From NCBI GenBank assembly GCA_002495685.1, contig DAGJ01000019.1:1-26410 (forward strand): a stretch of 26,410 bases of DNA, read 5' to 3'. The stretch comes from Methanobrevibacter sp. UBA412 (GTDB lineage: Archaea; Methanobacteriota; Methanobacteria; Methanobacteriales; Methanobacteriaceae). Below the pieces are notes generated by a model. It saw only the letters and a program-made list of their open reading frames with translations, searched no databases and was not told the DNA's origin. This document shows positions 1-8,131 of the stretch, one piece after another. Position numbers and translations under genes: made by a program. How positions within the stretch are numbered: position 1 is the first letter of the stretch; each line of letters starts with the position of its first letter.

Positions 1-89
1 TGTCAAATAAAGAAACCAAACTCAAAAACACATTCTACAACTTCTACAGATCAACAAAAATACCTCAAAAATAGGGTTTCTACAGAGCC
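1..89. mobile_element. Putative insertion-sequence end (remnant or edge)
   Basis: Read on the minus strand from position 89, the sequence begins GGCTCTGTAGAAACCC, which resembles the terminal inverted repeat of an insertion sequence. The heptamer TTCTACA recurs at 33, 42 and 78, and the 9-mer TTCTACAGA occurs at 42 and 78, as in transposase-binding sites near IS ends. The last 23 bases of the window start with the same eight bases, GGCTCTGT. No transposase frame is visible, so the element would lie to the left of the window. That it is an IS end is inference. Confidence 0.5.
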
Positions 90-143
90 TAAAATTATTA
101 AAAAAATAAAAATCAGAAAAACAAGTTTTTAATATTTGGGGCC

Positions 144-214
144 AAATTTATATTTAATAATAAACATACATATACAAAGAATTATATTAACAAAAATTTT
201 ATTGAAGGATGGTG
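144..214 (+). promoter_or_regulatory. Promoter and RBS of the small secreted protein gene
   Basis: An archaeal TATA-like box (TTTATATT, about 147-154) lies about 70 bases before the start codon. The ribosome binding site GGATGGTGA (208-216) matches the 16S 3' end and fixes the ATG at 224. Confidence 0.45.
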
Positions 215-223
215 AAAAAATAA

Positions 224-535
224 ATGGCAAATAAAGCAGCAACAGCATTAGTATTTTTTGTAATTGCAATAATAGCATTCGGTTTAAGTGCCTGCTGTGC
301 AATGGCAACATATGGTGCATTTCAAACATCATCAATCACAGGATCTGATAATGGTGATACAGGTAGTGTAAGTTCTGATTATTCAGTAAGTGATGGGGAT
401 TCAAATACTCAATCTTCTAATAATAATCAAGATATCTTAACAAATGTTAAAGATACTGTAAAATCATTACTCGGAATGGATACAAGCAATGAAACCCAAT
501 ATAGTGAAGACTCCTCTATAAGTAATGGTTATTAA
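224..535 (+). CDS. Small secreted or membrane-anchored Ser/Asp/Asn-rich protein
   Basis: I do not recognise a family. The protein has 103 residues. Residues 1-23 form a signal or anchor segment with Lys4 followed by a hydrophobic core (about 5-22). It ends in Leu-Ser-Ala-Cys-Cys (21-25), which fits a lipobox with Cys24 as the would-be lipidated residue. It could equally be an uncleaved membrane anchor. The rest is polar and low-complexity (Ser, Asp, Asn, Gly), so it is probably a flexible extracytoplasmic stalk. The ATG follows a good ribosome binding site, and a strong hairpin terminator begins at the stop codon, so it is probably transcribed alone. It lies next to the putative IS end. Function unknown. 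Confidence 0.7.
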   Translation: MANKAATALVFFVIAIIAFGLSACCAMATYGAFQTSSITGSDNGDTGSVSSDYSVSDGDSNTQSSNNNQDILTNVKDTVKSLLGMDTSNETQYSEDSSISNGY

Positions 536-592
536 ATCTCCCGTTTTAATTATATGGGAGATTCACAATTTTATTCTACTTTTTTTTAAAAA
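535..592 (+). terminator. Hairpin terminator with T-run
   Basis: A perfect 8-bp stem AATCTCCC (535-542) / GGGAGATT (556-563) with a 13-base loop starts at the last base of the preceding stop codon. It is followed by a T-rich tract ending in a run of Ts near 580-587. Confidence 0.75.
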
Positions 593-596
593 AATT

Positions 597-1430
597 TTAA
601 ATTAATGGTTCAGGTATTCTAGGATTATCTTTTTTAGGCTTAACTCCACCAATTTTATCTAATCTCAATTTTAAAAATTCAGCACCCTTTGGAGTTATAG
701 CATAAATAGGTACAGATTCACCTACTTTATAAACATTATTTTCTTCACAAATCTCCCAAACATATTTAGAAGCACAAGCAGTTATAATTTCACAATTACT
801 TATTAATTCACTTGCATCTTTCTTGCTTAAACCTGTGGTGTGAACACCAAAAATGTAAATATTAACATCAGGATTAGAATCTTTTAATTTCTGGATTTCA
901 TTTAAACCATCACAACCTGCCAAAGTTACAACAATATTTTTAAAACCTCTATTTATTGCAAGTTTCACACCTTCAACTTGATTAATTGTAGTATTCTTGG
1001 GATCTGCTACATTTTCAATACCTATTTTTTCTATTATTTCAGGTATAGGGCTTGTTTTTATAAGTCCAGATACTCTTCCACCTACTCCTTGAACAATTTC
1101 AGGATTATCTAATATTACGGTTCCACAACCTTCACAGACCATTACGGCACAATCTATAATATTTTCTTCAATTAATGATGATGTTATTTCAGAGATTCCG
1201 AATGTTAAGAAGTCTTTCATTCTGATTTCACGTTCTGCTGTGCACATACCAAAATCTTTTATACGAAATTCAATGTTTTCTTTTATTTTATCTTTAGTAA
1301 GTTTTTCAATATTTCTATGTTTATGAAATAGTGGGCAGTAATCTATTTTTGGTTCACCAATGTTTACAATTTTCCCATCTTTAATCACTATTTTAGATTT
1401 ACCTAATGCTTCAATAATGTGTTCATCCAT
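597..1430 (-). CDS. Methanogenesis marker protein 8 (DUF2099)
   Basis: This 277-residue protein matches the DUF2099 / methanogenesis marker 8 family, found almost only in methanogens, where its exact role is unsettled. It is cysteine-rich: Cys32, Cys63, Cys94, a Cys-Glu-Gly-Cys-Gly motif with Cys99 and Cys102, Gly-Cys-Asp-Gly with Cys173, then Cys213, Cys219 and Cys228. This suggests a metal or iron-sulphur site. There is no membrane segment, so it is cytoplasmic. The start ATG is preceded by GTGAT four bases upstream on the minus strand, and a TATA box (complement of 1462-1471) lies further upstream. It is divergent from the ATPase at 1662 and appears monocistronic. Family assignment rests on overall sequence resemblance and the Cys pattern. 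Confidence 0.85.
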   Translation of the reverse strand: MDEHIIEALGKSKIVIKDGKIVNIGEPKIDYCPLFHKHRNIEKLTKDKIKENIEFRIKDFGMCTAEREIRMKDFLTFGISEITSSLIEENIIDCAVMVCEGCGTVILDNPEIVQGVGGRVSGLIKTSPIPEIIEKIGIENVADPKNTTINQVEGVKLAINRGFKNIVVTLAGCDGLNEIQKLKDSNPDVNIYIFGVHTTGLSKKDASELISNCEIITACASKYVWEICEENNVYKVGESVPIYAITPKGAEFLKLRLDKIGGVKPKKDNPRIPEPLI

Positions 1431-1461
1431 TTTATCACTTTTAAAATATTTAGATTTAAAT

Positions 1462-1471
1462 CTTATATATG
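1462..1471 (-). promoter_or_regulatory. TATA box for methanogenesis marker 8 gene
   Basis: The minus strand reads CATATATAAG, a good archaeal TATA box, about 32-41 bases before the start codon at 1430. It overlaps the first copy of the intergenic repeat. Confidence 0.5.
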
Positions 1472-1582
1472 TTTTTTCCTATTTTTTTTAAGTTATTAAA
1501 GTTTTTAGATTCATTTTTATAATTTTTTTCAGTGTATTTAAAATTTGTATGTTTTTTCCTATTTTTTTCAGTGTATTTAAAA
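1468..1582. repeat. Short intergenic repeats of ~40-bp period
   Basis: The sequence TATGTTTTTTCCTA plus a T run occurs at 1468-1488 and again at 1548-1568, exactly 80 bases apart. A second 21-base element, a T7 run followed by CAGTGTATTTAAAA, occurs at 1523-1543 and 1562-1582. The pattern fits about two to three degenerate copies of a ~40-bp unit between two divergent genes. Part of the identity is T-runs, but the CAGTGTATTTAAAA core is not low-complexity. Confidence 0.65.
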
Positions 1583-1603
1583 AAGTTTATATGGAATATT
1601 CTA

Positions 1604-1613
1604 TTTATATATA
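1604..1613 (+). promoter_or_regulatory. TATA box for the AAA/DUF4143 ATPase gene
   Basis: TTTATATATA is a near-ideal archaeal TATA element about 50 bases before the ATG at 1662. A weak ribosome binding site (AAAGGTTTT) lies just before the start. Confidence 0.55.
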
Positions 1614-1661
1614 ATATAATTGGAAACAATTTTTTAAAAAATTTATAAAAAGGTTTTAAAA

Positions 1662-2867
1662 ATGTATACATTAAAAAGAGATTCTTATTTAAATAAAATT
1701 AAACCATTAATTGATAAAGATATCATAAAAGTTTTAACTGGTATACGTCGTTGCGGAAAATCTGTAATGCTAAAATTAATAATGGAAGAATTAGAAAACA
1801 AGGGAATATTAAAATCTAATATAATTTATTTAAATTTTGACTCATCCAAATTTCAAAACATAAAAACTAATGAAGAATTAAACAATTATATTACAAAAAT
1901 TTTAGAAAATAAAAAAAATAAAGTTTATCTTTTTTTTGATGAAATACAAAATGTAGATGGATGGGAAAGAAGCATTAATGGTTTTATGTTAGATTTTAAA
2001 TGTGATATTTATATTACAGGTTCAAATAGTAAATTATTAAGTGGGGAATTAAGTACTTATCTTACAGGAAGATATATTGAAATCCCAATTTATCCATTTA
2101 GTTTTAAGGAAATATCACAATATTATCAAGAAAATAATAAGAAAAAAAGTAATTGGGAAATATTTAATGAATATATTGCATATGGAGGATTACCTATTCT
2201 CTTAACATTAGATGAAGATAATAAATTAATGTACTTAGAAGATTTATATAATGCAATACTCTTAAAAGATGTAGTAACTAAGTATAATGTTAAAAATCCA
2301 AAGGTTTTAAACAATTTAATGCATTATATAAGTTTAAATATTGGACATACATTTTCGGGTTATAGTATTTCTAAATATTTCAAAAATCAAGGAATCAATG
2401 TAAGTCCAAATACATTATACAATTATTTAAGTTATTGTGAAAATGCATGTTTGATACATAAAGTAAAAAGAGAAGATTTAGTAAGTAAAAAAGTTTTGAA
2501 ATCTAAAGAAAAATATTACTTAACTGATCATGGTTTTCGTCAAGCATTATGTTTATGTAATAATAGAGATTTAAGTCAAGTTTTTGAAAACATTGTTTAT
2601 AATGAAATGTTAAGATTAGGTTATAAGGTAACCATTGGTGAGATAAAAAATAAAGAAATAGATTTGATTTGTAAAAAACATGATCAAAAAGTTTATATTC
2701 AAGTAACTTACTTATTAGATAGTAAAAAAACAAAAGAAAGAGAATTTGGTGAATTATTAAAAATTAATGATAATTTCCCAAAGATTGTTATAAGTGCAGA
2801 TCAATTTGACTTCTCACAAGATGGTATAAAACATTATAATATCATTGATTTTTTAAAAGAATATTAA
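1662..2867 (+). CDS. AAA-family ATPase with DUF4143 C-terminus
   Basis: This 401-residue protein has the AAA_14 plus DUF4143 architecture that is widespread and often multicopy in archaea and anaerobic bacteria. The N-terminal ATPase shows a Walker A motif GIRRCGKS (27-34) and a Walker B motif YLFFDEIQ with Asp93 and Glu94. A sensor-like ITGSNSKLL segment follows near 115-122. The C-terminal half (about 200-390) is the DUF4143 part, with a winged-helix-like stretch and a nuclease-like IDLICKK segment that resembles restriction-endonuclease folds. Substrate and role are unknown. It ends in a hairpin terminator shared with the convergent arfB. Length is normal for the family, so it looks intact. 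Confidence 0.85.
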   Translation: MYTLKRDSYLNKIKPLIDKDIIKVLTGIRRCGKSVMLKLIMEELENKGILKSNIIYLNFDSSKFQNIKTNEELNNYITKILENKKNKVYLFFDEIQNVDGWERSINGFMLDFKCDIYITGSNSKLLSGELSTYLTGRYIEIPIYPFSFKEISQYYQENNKKKSNWEIFNEYIAYGGLPILLTLDEDNKLMYLEDLYNAILLKDVVTKYNVKNPKVLNNLMHYISLNIGHTFSGYSISKYFKNQGINVSPNTLYNYLSYCENACLIHKVKREDLVSKKVLKSKEKYYLTDHGFRQALCLCNNRDLSQVFENIVYNEMLRLGYKVTIGEIKNKEIDLICKKHDQKVYIQVTYLLDSKKTKEREFGELLKINDNFPKIVISADQFDFSQDGIKHYNIIDFLKEY

Positions 2868-2869
2868 GT

Positions 2870-2903
2870 AATTTTTATTATAAAAATTTAATACTTTTTT
2901 TTT
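2870..2903 (+). terminator. Hairpin terminator between convergent genes
   Basis: An 8-bp stem AATTTTTA (2870-2877) / TAAAAATT (2881-2888) with a 3-base loop is followed by a run of nine Ts that reaches the stop codon of the minus-strand arfB. All pairs are A-T, so the T-run may matter more than the stem. Confidence 0.5.
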
Positions 2904-3594
2904 AGAAGTCACTTAATTTTTCTATATCAAATAGGACACTGCTTACGCATAAGTTTATTAATTGTTCCCCATATACCTTATCCACGTATACACCGTTTTC
3001 TTCCACGTCTCGTGCACCTGATTCAATACCCGGATCATCTAATCTTGCTTGTTTAAATTGTGATAATCCTACTTCTCCATAAATATTAGTATCTGCTTGG
3101 TTTTTTATTTGCTTTTCATCAAGTATTCCTAGTACTTTACCCATACTTAGTTCTCCTGATGCAGCATGGGGTCCTTCGTTTTCTACAATACTATTATTTA
3201 CTTGTATTGTTACTCCTGATTTTTCTTCTATAAAATCTAAGTATTGGTATATGGGTATGTTTCCACCGTGACCATTTACTATTATGCATCGATCAATTTT
3301 TAGGTATTGTTTTGCAGATTTTAATGTTTTTGTTATTTCGTAAGCTACATCTTTTAGTTCGTAGTGTACACCATGATGTATTGTTGGTAATTCATATGCA
3401 GGGAATACTACACCTAAAAATCTGCATCCACTATTTAAACTTGCAATGAGTGATACGTAGGAAGCTATTTTTGCATCAGTGTCTATTGGTAATGATGGGC
3501 CGTGGTTTTCAAGGTGTGATCCTAATGCTAGTACTCCTACTTTATGAACTCTTGTGTTTTTTATGTTTCCTGCTTCTAGTCTTAGTTTCACCAT
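2902..3594 (-). CDS. arfB: 2-amino-5-formylamino-6-ribosylaminopyrimidinone 5'-phosphate deformylase
   Basis: This creatininase-family protein (230 residues) matches ArfB, which removes formate from the GTP-derived pyrimidine in archaeal riboflavin and coenzyme F420 synthesis. Expected metal ligands are visible: Glu29 and His31 in SHLENHG, Asp40 in PIDTDAKIA, His109 in NGHGGN, and Glu148 in HAASGELS. Length is normal and the enzyme is cytoplasmic. It follows the PUA-domain gene by 25 bases on the same strand and is probably cotranscribed. The ribosome binding site GGGAGG lies 11 bases from the ATG, slightly long; the next codon is GTG and cannot be excluded as the start. A more general creatininase-family amidohydrolase is the alternative. 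Confidence 0.85.
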   Translation of the reverse strand: MVKLRLEAGNIKNTRVHKVGVLALGSHLENHGPSLPIDTDAKIASYVSLIASLNSGCRFLGVVFPAYELPTIHHGVHYELKDVAYEITKTLKSAKQYLKIDRCIIVNGHGGNIPIYQYLDFIEEKSGVTIQVNNSIVENEGPHAASGELSMGKVLGILDEKQIKNQADTNIYGEVGLSQFKQARLDDPGIESGARDVEENGVYVDKVYGEQLINLCVSSVLFDIEKLSDF

Positions 3595-3619
3595 TTTATA
3601 TTAATCCTCCCAAATTTTA

Positions 3620-4096
3620 TTATAATTCGAATTCCCAGATATCGTCGCCTATGTAATGTAATGTTTTTATTGCTTTTCCTGTATCATTTTCTTCCATTTC
3701 AGGACCAGTTATTAAACTTTCTCCCATTACTAATGGTTTGTGATGGTTTTCATCCACTACTAACACCACATCTCCTTTTTCTATTGTAGAGTCTGCTTGT
3801 GTTATTCCTGGACTCATTACATCTGCCCCGTTTGTCATGAATTTAACTGCTCCCATATCTACTACTACGGTTTTTGAATTTAAATCTTCGTAGAGTGCTG
3901 CTTTTAGTGTTGGGTATGGTTTGTTGTTAATCATTATGATGTATGGTTTACCATTTACAAGAACGAAATCGTTTGGGTCTACTTCTAGTAATTCTACACT
4001 ATCTTTGTTGTTTATTAGTGTACCGTATTCTCCTAATTGTTTTTTGATTTCTTTAATCTTTTTTTTCTTTAAGAAGTATCGTTTTTTGACTTTCAA
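3620..4096 (-). CDS. PUA-domain RNA-binding protein
   Basis: This 158-residue protein has a small N-terminal domain (about 1-70, very basic at the start with alternating Lys) and a C-terminal PUA domain (about 73-150) containing the typical VMSPGI and [19 protein letters not shown] segments. It resembles the archaeal relatives of MCT-1/Tma20, which bind RNA and are linked to translation; the precise role is not established here. The start is TTG at 4096-4094. It is well supported by GGTGG six bases upstream on the minus strand, and an upstream ATG is in another frame and soon stopped. It heads a two-gene unit with arfB. Confidence 0.8.
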   Translation of the reverse strand: MKVKKRYFLKKKKIKEIKKQLGEYGTLINNKDSVELLEVDPNDFVLVNGKPYIIMINNKPYPTLKAALYEDLNSKTVVVDMGAVKFMTNGADVMSPGITQADSTIEKGDVVLVVDENHHKPLVMGESLITGPEMEENDTGKAIKTLHYIGDDIWEFEL

Positions 4097-4668
<572 letters not shown>

Positions 4669-4915
4669 ATAGTCTTTTTTCTTGATTAATTACATATATA
4701 TGCGTAATATTTTTGGGAATGTTTTATTTTATTAAAATATTTCTTTTATTAAAATTTTTATTCAATTATTTTAATTTAATTAGTAAAAAATATTTATTTT
4801 TTTAGATTATATTTTTTCTTTTTCTAGTTAATTATTTGTTGAATTATATAATTTTTATTTAAATCTTATAAGATATTTCACTAATAGATAATAAGTTTGA
4901 AGGGAGGAATTTGCA

Positions 4916-5101
4916 GTGAAAGGAACACCTAGTATGGGTAAGAAGAATAAGAAAACCCATATTCGTTGTAGAAGATGTGGTAGAAACACTTACCATGTTC
5001 GTAAGAAAGTTTGTGCTTCTTGTGGTTTCGGTAAATCTAAGAAGATGCGAAGTTACAATTGGCAAAATAAAAAACCTGTTACTGGTCAAAGATTAGTTTA
5101 A
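4916..5101 (+). CDS. rpl37e: 50S ribosomal protein L37e
   Basis: This 61-residue basic protein begins [22 protein letters not shown] and carries the L37e zinc-finger cysteines Cys18, Cys21, Cys33 and Cys36, with the conserved YNWQNK stretch near the end. It is part of the large ribosomal subunit. The start codon is GTG at 4916, eight bases after a strong GGGAGG (4902-4907), and gives the family's usual N-terminus. An AT-rich stretch with a TATA-like ATTATATAATTTT near 4843 lies upstream, so it probably has its own promoter in addition to any readthrough from lsm. Confidence 0.95.
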   Translation: MKGTPSMGKKNKKTHIRCRRCGRNTYHVRKKVCASCGFGKSKKMRSYNWQNKKPVTGQRLV

Positions 5102-5332
5102 ATGGGTTTTTACTTATTTATTTTTTCTTTTTTTTATACTATTTTAGTAATACTTTTTTATGTATTATTATTAACTACTTTTTTTTTAAAAAAATTATAT
5201 TAATCCATAAAAACAAAAAAATAAACATACTCCATAAACCTTAAAAGAAATGAAAAACTCACACATTCTAAATTTAATAAAATAAGTATAGAAAGAAACA
5301 CATATATTCCAATTCAACTTATACTAAAAAAA

Positions 5333-5899
5333 ATGAAACCTGAAAACAATATATTCCAAAGAATCCAAGAAGGACAAGAAATCAAACAAACCGATCCAGA
5401 AATCCAAAATCTTTACAAAACATTCGATGAAACATTAAAAACAGTACAAAAAATAAACACTACAATACTAAGTAAAGATGAAATAAGAAAAATACTAAGT
5501 AAACAATTCGGTTATAAAATACACGAATCAGTATACATAATACCTCCTATATACTTAGACTATGGTCATAATATAAAACTTGGAAAAAACATTTTCATAA
5601 ACCATTCCTGCAGCCTACTAGACCAAGGAGGAATAACAATAGATGATAATGTAATCATAGCGCCAAAAGTAAATTTAATAACCACAAATCATAAAATAAA
5701 ACCAGAAGAAAGAACTACATTAATTTCTAAACCTATACATATTAAAGAAAACGTATGGATTGGTACTAATGCTACAATATTGCCAGGTGTTACAATTGGA
5801 AAAAATAGTATAATAGCTGCAGGAGCAGTAGTTTCAAAAGATGTTAAAGATAATGTAATTGTAGCTGGAGTGCCTGGAAAAATAATTAAAAAAATTTAA
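5333..5899 (+). CDS. Hexapeptide-repeat O-acetyltransferase (maltose/galactoside acetyltransferase type)
   Basis: This 188-residue protein of the left-handed beta-helix acetyltransferase family has an N-terminal helical cap (about 1-65), then hexapeptide repeats such as IKLGKNIFINHS, ITIDDNVIIAP, VWIGTNATILPGVTIGKNSIIAAGAVVSK. It ends with the typical VAGVPGKIIKKI. The probable catalytic His is in TTNHKI. It transfers acetyl from acetyl-CoA to a sugar or similar acceptor; the substrate cannot be read from sequence. No ribosome binding site precedes the ATG. A TATA-like CATATATT at 5301-5308 is about 27 bases upstream, so the mRNA may be leaderless. Its stop codon overlaps that of the convergent gene. 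Confidence 0.88.
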   Translation: MKPENNIFQRIQEGQEIKQTDPEIQNLYKTFDETLKTVQKINTTILSKDEIRKILSKQFGYKIHESVYIIPPIYLDYGHNIKLGKNIFINHSCSLLDQGGITIDDNVIIAPKVNLITTNHKIKPEERTTLISKPIHIKENVWIGTNATILPGVTIGKNSIIAAGAVVSKDVKDNVIVAGVPGKIIKKI

Positions 5900-6354
5900 A
5901 AATCTTCTACTTTTAAACTTAAATTATTAATAATATCATTAATTAATTTTTTATCTTTACCAGTTTTATCAAGAATTAAACTAGTTAATTTTTCAGCTTC
6001 ATCCTGTTTATAGTTAGCATTTAATTCTTCACCAATACTATCCCATAAATCTACAGCCCAATTCTTTTTACCATCATAAACTTGATCAACTAAAGTTAAT
6101 TTCCCATCATGTAATCTGATTAAACGAATATCTTGTTTAGGTTTAGATTTCCTACCTTCTTTATTACAATCAAGATATAATCCATTTTTCATTTCTTCTT
6201 TATAGTCTCCAGCTTTAACAAAATCTCCAGTAATACTGTAACCATTCATTACACTTTTATCTAATCCTTCAACAGTTTTTAACCATCCTCCACATCTACG
6301 AAAATCAATACTAGGATCAAGTTCTGTAATTTCTTCACACCAATTTAATATCAT
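5896..6354 (-). CDS. Unrecognised cytoplasmic protein, 152 residues
   Basis: I do not recognise a family. The protein is soluble, Lys/Asp/Glu-rich, with no signal peptide or membrane segment. Trp residues are spread through it, and Cys occurs at three places without a clear metal pattern. The C-terminal third is helical. It has a real ribosome binding site (GAGGATAG, six bases before the ATG on the minus strand). Its stop overlaps the stop of the acetyltransferase on the other strand, an exact tail-to-tail packing. These features and lack of an opposing ORF support a real gene. Confidence 0.65.
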   Translation of the reverse strand: MILNWCEEITELDPSIDFRRCGGWLKTVEGLDKSVMNGYSITGDFVKAGDYKEEMKNGLYLDCNKEGRKSKPKQDIRLIRLHDGKLTLVDQVYDGKKNWAVDLWDSIGEELNANYKQDEAEKLTSLILDKTGKDKKLINDIINNLSLKVEDF

Positions 6355-6834
6355 TTTTATCTATCCTCTTTTTTTCAATCATTATTTTTTTTTAATTGTT
6401 ATAATCATAAAATTAAGGGATATATTAAGAAAAATATTTTCATGATTTTAGTTTATGCTTACTTTAAAATTATGTTTGTATAAATCAATAGTACTCAAAA
6501 AATGTGTATGTTTTGTTTTACTATTATTTTACATTCATATTTTAATTTTAAGCATTTAAATCATCTATTAATCTGTAAATATTTTTTTATCCCTTTAATT
6601 TAAATAAACACCTATATTAAAAAGGTTAATCTAATTAAATTTAATTTTTATTATAGATTTTTCCTTTTTATTTTGGTTAAGTAATAATTTAATAATTAGT
6701 TTATAAATGACTTATCCGAGAGCAAATGAAAAGTAAAAAAAGGTTTTGATTTGAAAAATTTGGAAAATAATTAAATACAAAAACGAATAAAATATTTATT
6801 AGCTTTAAAATTACTTTATTTTTTTGTGATTTGA
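6355..6834. other. Gene-free AT-rich stretch, divergent promoters
   Basis: These 480 bases between two divergent genes hold no ORF or RNA gene that I can support. TATA-like sequences occur (for example AAAATATTTATTAG around 6789-6802, upstream of the RNase III gene). One slightly less AT-rich patch (GACTTATCCGAGAGC, about 6709-6723) stands out but forms no convincing structure. Confidence 0.5.
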
Positions 6835-7509
6835 ATGAACGAATTATTAAATAAATTTAACATTAAAACAAACAACTTAGATATATATGAAACAGCTTTC
6901 ACACATTCCTCTTATGCGGTGAAACAGGAATTACCCTTAGATTATGAAAGATTAGAATTTTTAGGAGATTCTATATTAAACATGTTCGTATCAGACATTT
7001 TATTTAAAATGCACCCTAATTTTGGTGAAGGAAAACTAACAAAAATTCGGGCAAATTATGTATGCCAACAAGCATTAATCTTTTACTCACATAAATTTGG
7101 TTTAGATCAATATGTTAAATTAGATTTTGAAGACAGTTACTTAACAAAAAACGAGGTATTAAGTATAACAGCAGATGTTTTTGAATCTTTCTTAGGAGCA
7201 ATATATTTAGATCAAGGATTTGATACAGTAAAAAAATTTTTAATCGAAACCATTTATCCTTATATAAAACAAAAATTAATCTTTTTTTATGATTATAAAT
7301 CTTCTATTAAAGAATATGGGGATGCAAATGAAGTAAAAGTCGATTATGAATTATTAGAAGAAAAAGGATTACCTCATAATAAAACATTTAAAATGTGCAT
7401 TTTAATAGATGGAGAACAGTACGGAACTGGAGTAGGTAAAAATAAGAAAGATGCAGAACAATTAGCTGCTAAAGAAGCAATAAGTAAATTAAACATAGAA
7501 AGTAAATAA
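6835..7509 (+). CDS. rnc: Ribonuclease III
   Basis: This 224-residue protein has the full RNase III architecture: an N-terminal catalytic domain (about 3-148) and a C-terminal double-stranded RNA-binding domain (about 155-222, ending with GKNKKDAEQLAAKEAI). The signature ERLEFLGDS is at 38-46. Catalytic metal-binding residues Glu41, Asp45, Asp114 and Glu117 are all present, with the same numbering as in the E. coli enzyme. It should cleave double-stranded RNA in rRNA precursors or antisense duplexes. Most archaea lack this enzyme and process rRNA with a splicing endonuclease, so it was probably acquired from bacteria. Base composition does not differ visibly from neighbours. The start follows GTGATTTG, a modest ribosome binding site. 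Confidence 0.95.
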   Translation: MNELLNKFNIKTNNLDIYETAFTHSSYAVKQELPLDYERLEFLGDSILNMFVSDILFKMHPNFGEGKLTKIRANYVCQQALIFYSHKFGLDQYVKLDFEDSYLTKNEVLSITADVFESFLGAIYLDQGFDTVKKFLIETIYPYIKQKLIFFYDYKSSIKEYGDANEVKVDYELLEEKGLPHNKTFKMCILIDGEQYGTGVGKNKKDAEQLAAKEAISKLNIESK

Positions 7510-7641
7510 TGCATATTTTAGGATAGTAAATGATTTTTTTTAATTATTATTCACTGTTTTTATAATTTATTTATTAATTTTTATGAATATTTGAAAAATT
7601 TAAATATAAATTAATTTTCTATTTTTTTTTGAGTGATTTTT

Positions 7642-8010
7642 ATGGTTGAATTAAATAAAGATAGTATTTTAGAAAGTTTTAATGAAATGGAACAAGAATT
7701 ACGTTTATATCCTATAGAAGAGGGTTTAGAAGATGATATTATAAGTGTTATTAAAGGTAAAGAATTATCTTCTAATGAAATGTTTGATTTAGATTCTAGA
7801 ATTGAAGAATTTTTTTATGGTGCTGGTTTGAAGTGTCGTAAAGAAACTTATTTTTTTGATAATGGTTTTGAATTTTATGTTACTGAATTAGAAATTGATT
7901 TACGTAAATTGGTTCATATTCGTGATAGTTTCCCTAAATTTGATCGTGTTAGTGTTACTACTGATATGGATCAGGGTTTTTCTACTTTAGCTGTTAAATT
8001 TAAATTATAA
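7642..8010 (+). CDS. Unrecognised acidic protein, 122 residues
   Basis: I do not recognise a family. The protein starts MVELNKDSILESFNEMEQEL, is acidic and soluble with no membrane segment, and has alternating predicted helix and strand. The second half (ETYFFDNGFEFYVTELEIDL...FSTLAVKFKL) looks like a small mixed alpha/beta fold. ATG at 7642 is preferred to the in-frame GTG at 7633, because that GTG lies in the GAGTGAT ribosome binding site. It stands alone between RNase III and the adhesin, with T-rich flanks on both sides. Confidence 0.65.
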   Translation: MVELNKDSILESFNEMEQELRLYPIEEGLEDDIISVIKGKELSSNEMFDLDSRIEEFFYGAGLKCRKETYFFDNGFEFYVTELEIDLRKLVHIRDSFPKFDRVSVTTDMDQGFSTLAVKFKL

Positions 8011-8131
8011 AATATTCTTTTTTTTATTACTATTTTTTCATTTTTCATCCTTAAATTTTTAAGGGTAAGTTTTATTTATTGATGTGAATATATTATCATA
8101 TAGACATGTTTTTCATTAAAAATGATTGATA

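Noticed and set aside
129..335. Minus-strand ORF overlapping the small secreted protein gene
   Set aside because: It is Met/Leu/His-rich noise opposite the supported plus-strand gene and its promoter.
1456..1671. Minus-strand ORF of 71 residues with a repeated FKYTEKN peptide
   Set aside because: The peptide repeat is only the translation of the intergenic DNA repeat; it is Lys/Asn/Phe-rich, covers the promoters of both flanking genes, and has no ribosome binding site.
6709..6723. Less AT-rich patch as a possible tRNA or small RNA
   Set aside because: No cloverleaf, T-loop motif or stable stem could be found around it.
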